Shown: positions 63,855 through 64,000 of the stretch, piece after piece
How the letters are laid out: each line of letters begins with the position of its first letter
Numbering within the stretch: position 1 is the stretch's first letter
From: Ascidia mentula
Lineage: Eukaryota; Chordata; Ascidiacea; Phlebobranchia; Ascidiidae
DNA length: 64,000 nucleotides
NCBI GenBank assembly: GCA_947561715.1
Contig: OX387197.1
Span: 15,187,001 to 15,251,000, forward strand
Direction: 5' to 3'
Program-made: the position numbers and the translations under genes
Notes under the pieces: model-generated
Database searches by the model: none
Seen by the model: the letters and a program-made list of their open reading frames with translations, nothing else
Told to the model about the DNA's origin: nothing

Positions 63855-64000
63855 GCCGGTCCGTGGCAGGGGCACAGCTTGGGCTTGTGGGTAATTTTGC
63901 CGGTTGCCCCATCGCAGGCACTCGGACTGGCGACTTTGAACACTGAGTGCCGCGGTTGCAACCCCCATTTGCGTGGACAAGGAACTGTCCTGGACAGCAA

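Larger units (their letters stand above)
61670..64000 (-). repeat. SL RNA gene tandem array, right block
   Basis: The 720-bp unit continues from the split SL-B gene with three further SL-A and three SL-B genes and runs off the window end. Unit sequence and phase match the left block, so E12 simply interrupts one array. Confidence 0.92.

Noticed and set aside
51991-64000. Repeated open frames of 60-111 codons in the SL array on both strands
   Set aside because: They recur with the repeat unit, overlap each other and the SL genes, and match no family.

Overview
The window is repeat-rich animal DNA, most likely from an ascidian tunicate related to Ciona. The deciding evidence is a tandem array whose minus strand carries the 16-base leader ATTCTATTTGAATAAG followed at once by a GTAAGCATC splice donor, a short GCCC/GGGC hairpin and a U-rich Sm-like site. 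That leader is the spliced leader (SL) published for Ciona intestinalis. I see no complete ordinary host protein gene; nearly every coding stretch belongs to a transposable element.

Bases 1-20,480 are a mosaic of old DNA transposons and one LTR-element fossil. Two sets of PIF/Harbinger genes (transposase plus Myb/SANT-like partner) fill 1-4427, one of them an element with recognisable ends at 1967-4427. A decayed MULE-like gene with PHD and OTU-like domains follows (4760-7470), then a ZBED5-like hAT copy (7460-8457). A broken Ty3/gypsy-type element (about 8458-15200, minus strand) has been invaded by a hAT deletion derivative, a piggyBac piece and a foldback element built on a 30-bp minisatellite. 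A third Harbinger transposase/Myb pair lies at 16497-18600.

Bases 20,490-64,000 are best read as one SL RNA gene locus colonised by LINEs. Eleven LINE copies or parts (called E1-E12; E5 and E6 are one composite) all lie on the minus strand, the strand of the SL genes. Where SL sequence survives next to them (25361-25649, 33265-33542, 51991-55526, 61670-64000), LINE 5' ends join the SL gene after GTAAGCATC+2 nt and LINE 3' ends join it before TGGGCTAC. This is what a site-specific LINE with the SL RNA gene as its target would leave. E12 (55527-61669) is full length with two open frames and splits one SL gene between otherwise identical repeat arrays. Its ORF1 has a CCHC knuckle and a cysteine-rich tail; its ORF2 has an APE endonuclease, reverse transcriptase and C-terminal CCHC motif, as in the L1/Tx1 group. 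Because the insertions keep the orientation of the SL gene, its promoter could drive the element.

The SL array has a 720-bp dimeric unit carrying two SL genes: SL-B with the canonical leader and SL-A with ATTCTGTTTGAATAAG. Fifteen uninterrupted SL genes and several split ones are visible. Other LINE copies (E8, E9, E11) end in poly(A) and sit in other LINEs, so the region also grew by nested and head-to-tail insertion. A three-exon gene piece resembling SAMD3-like proteins (45380-46557) is stranded among them.
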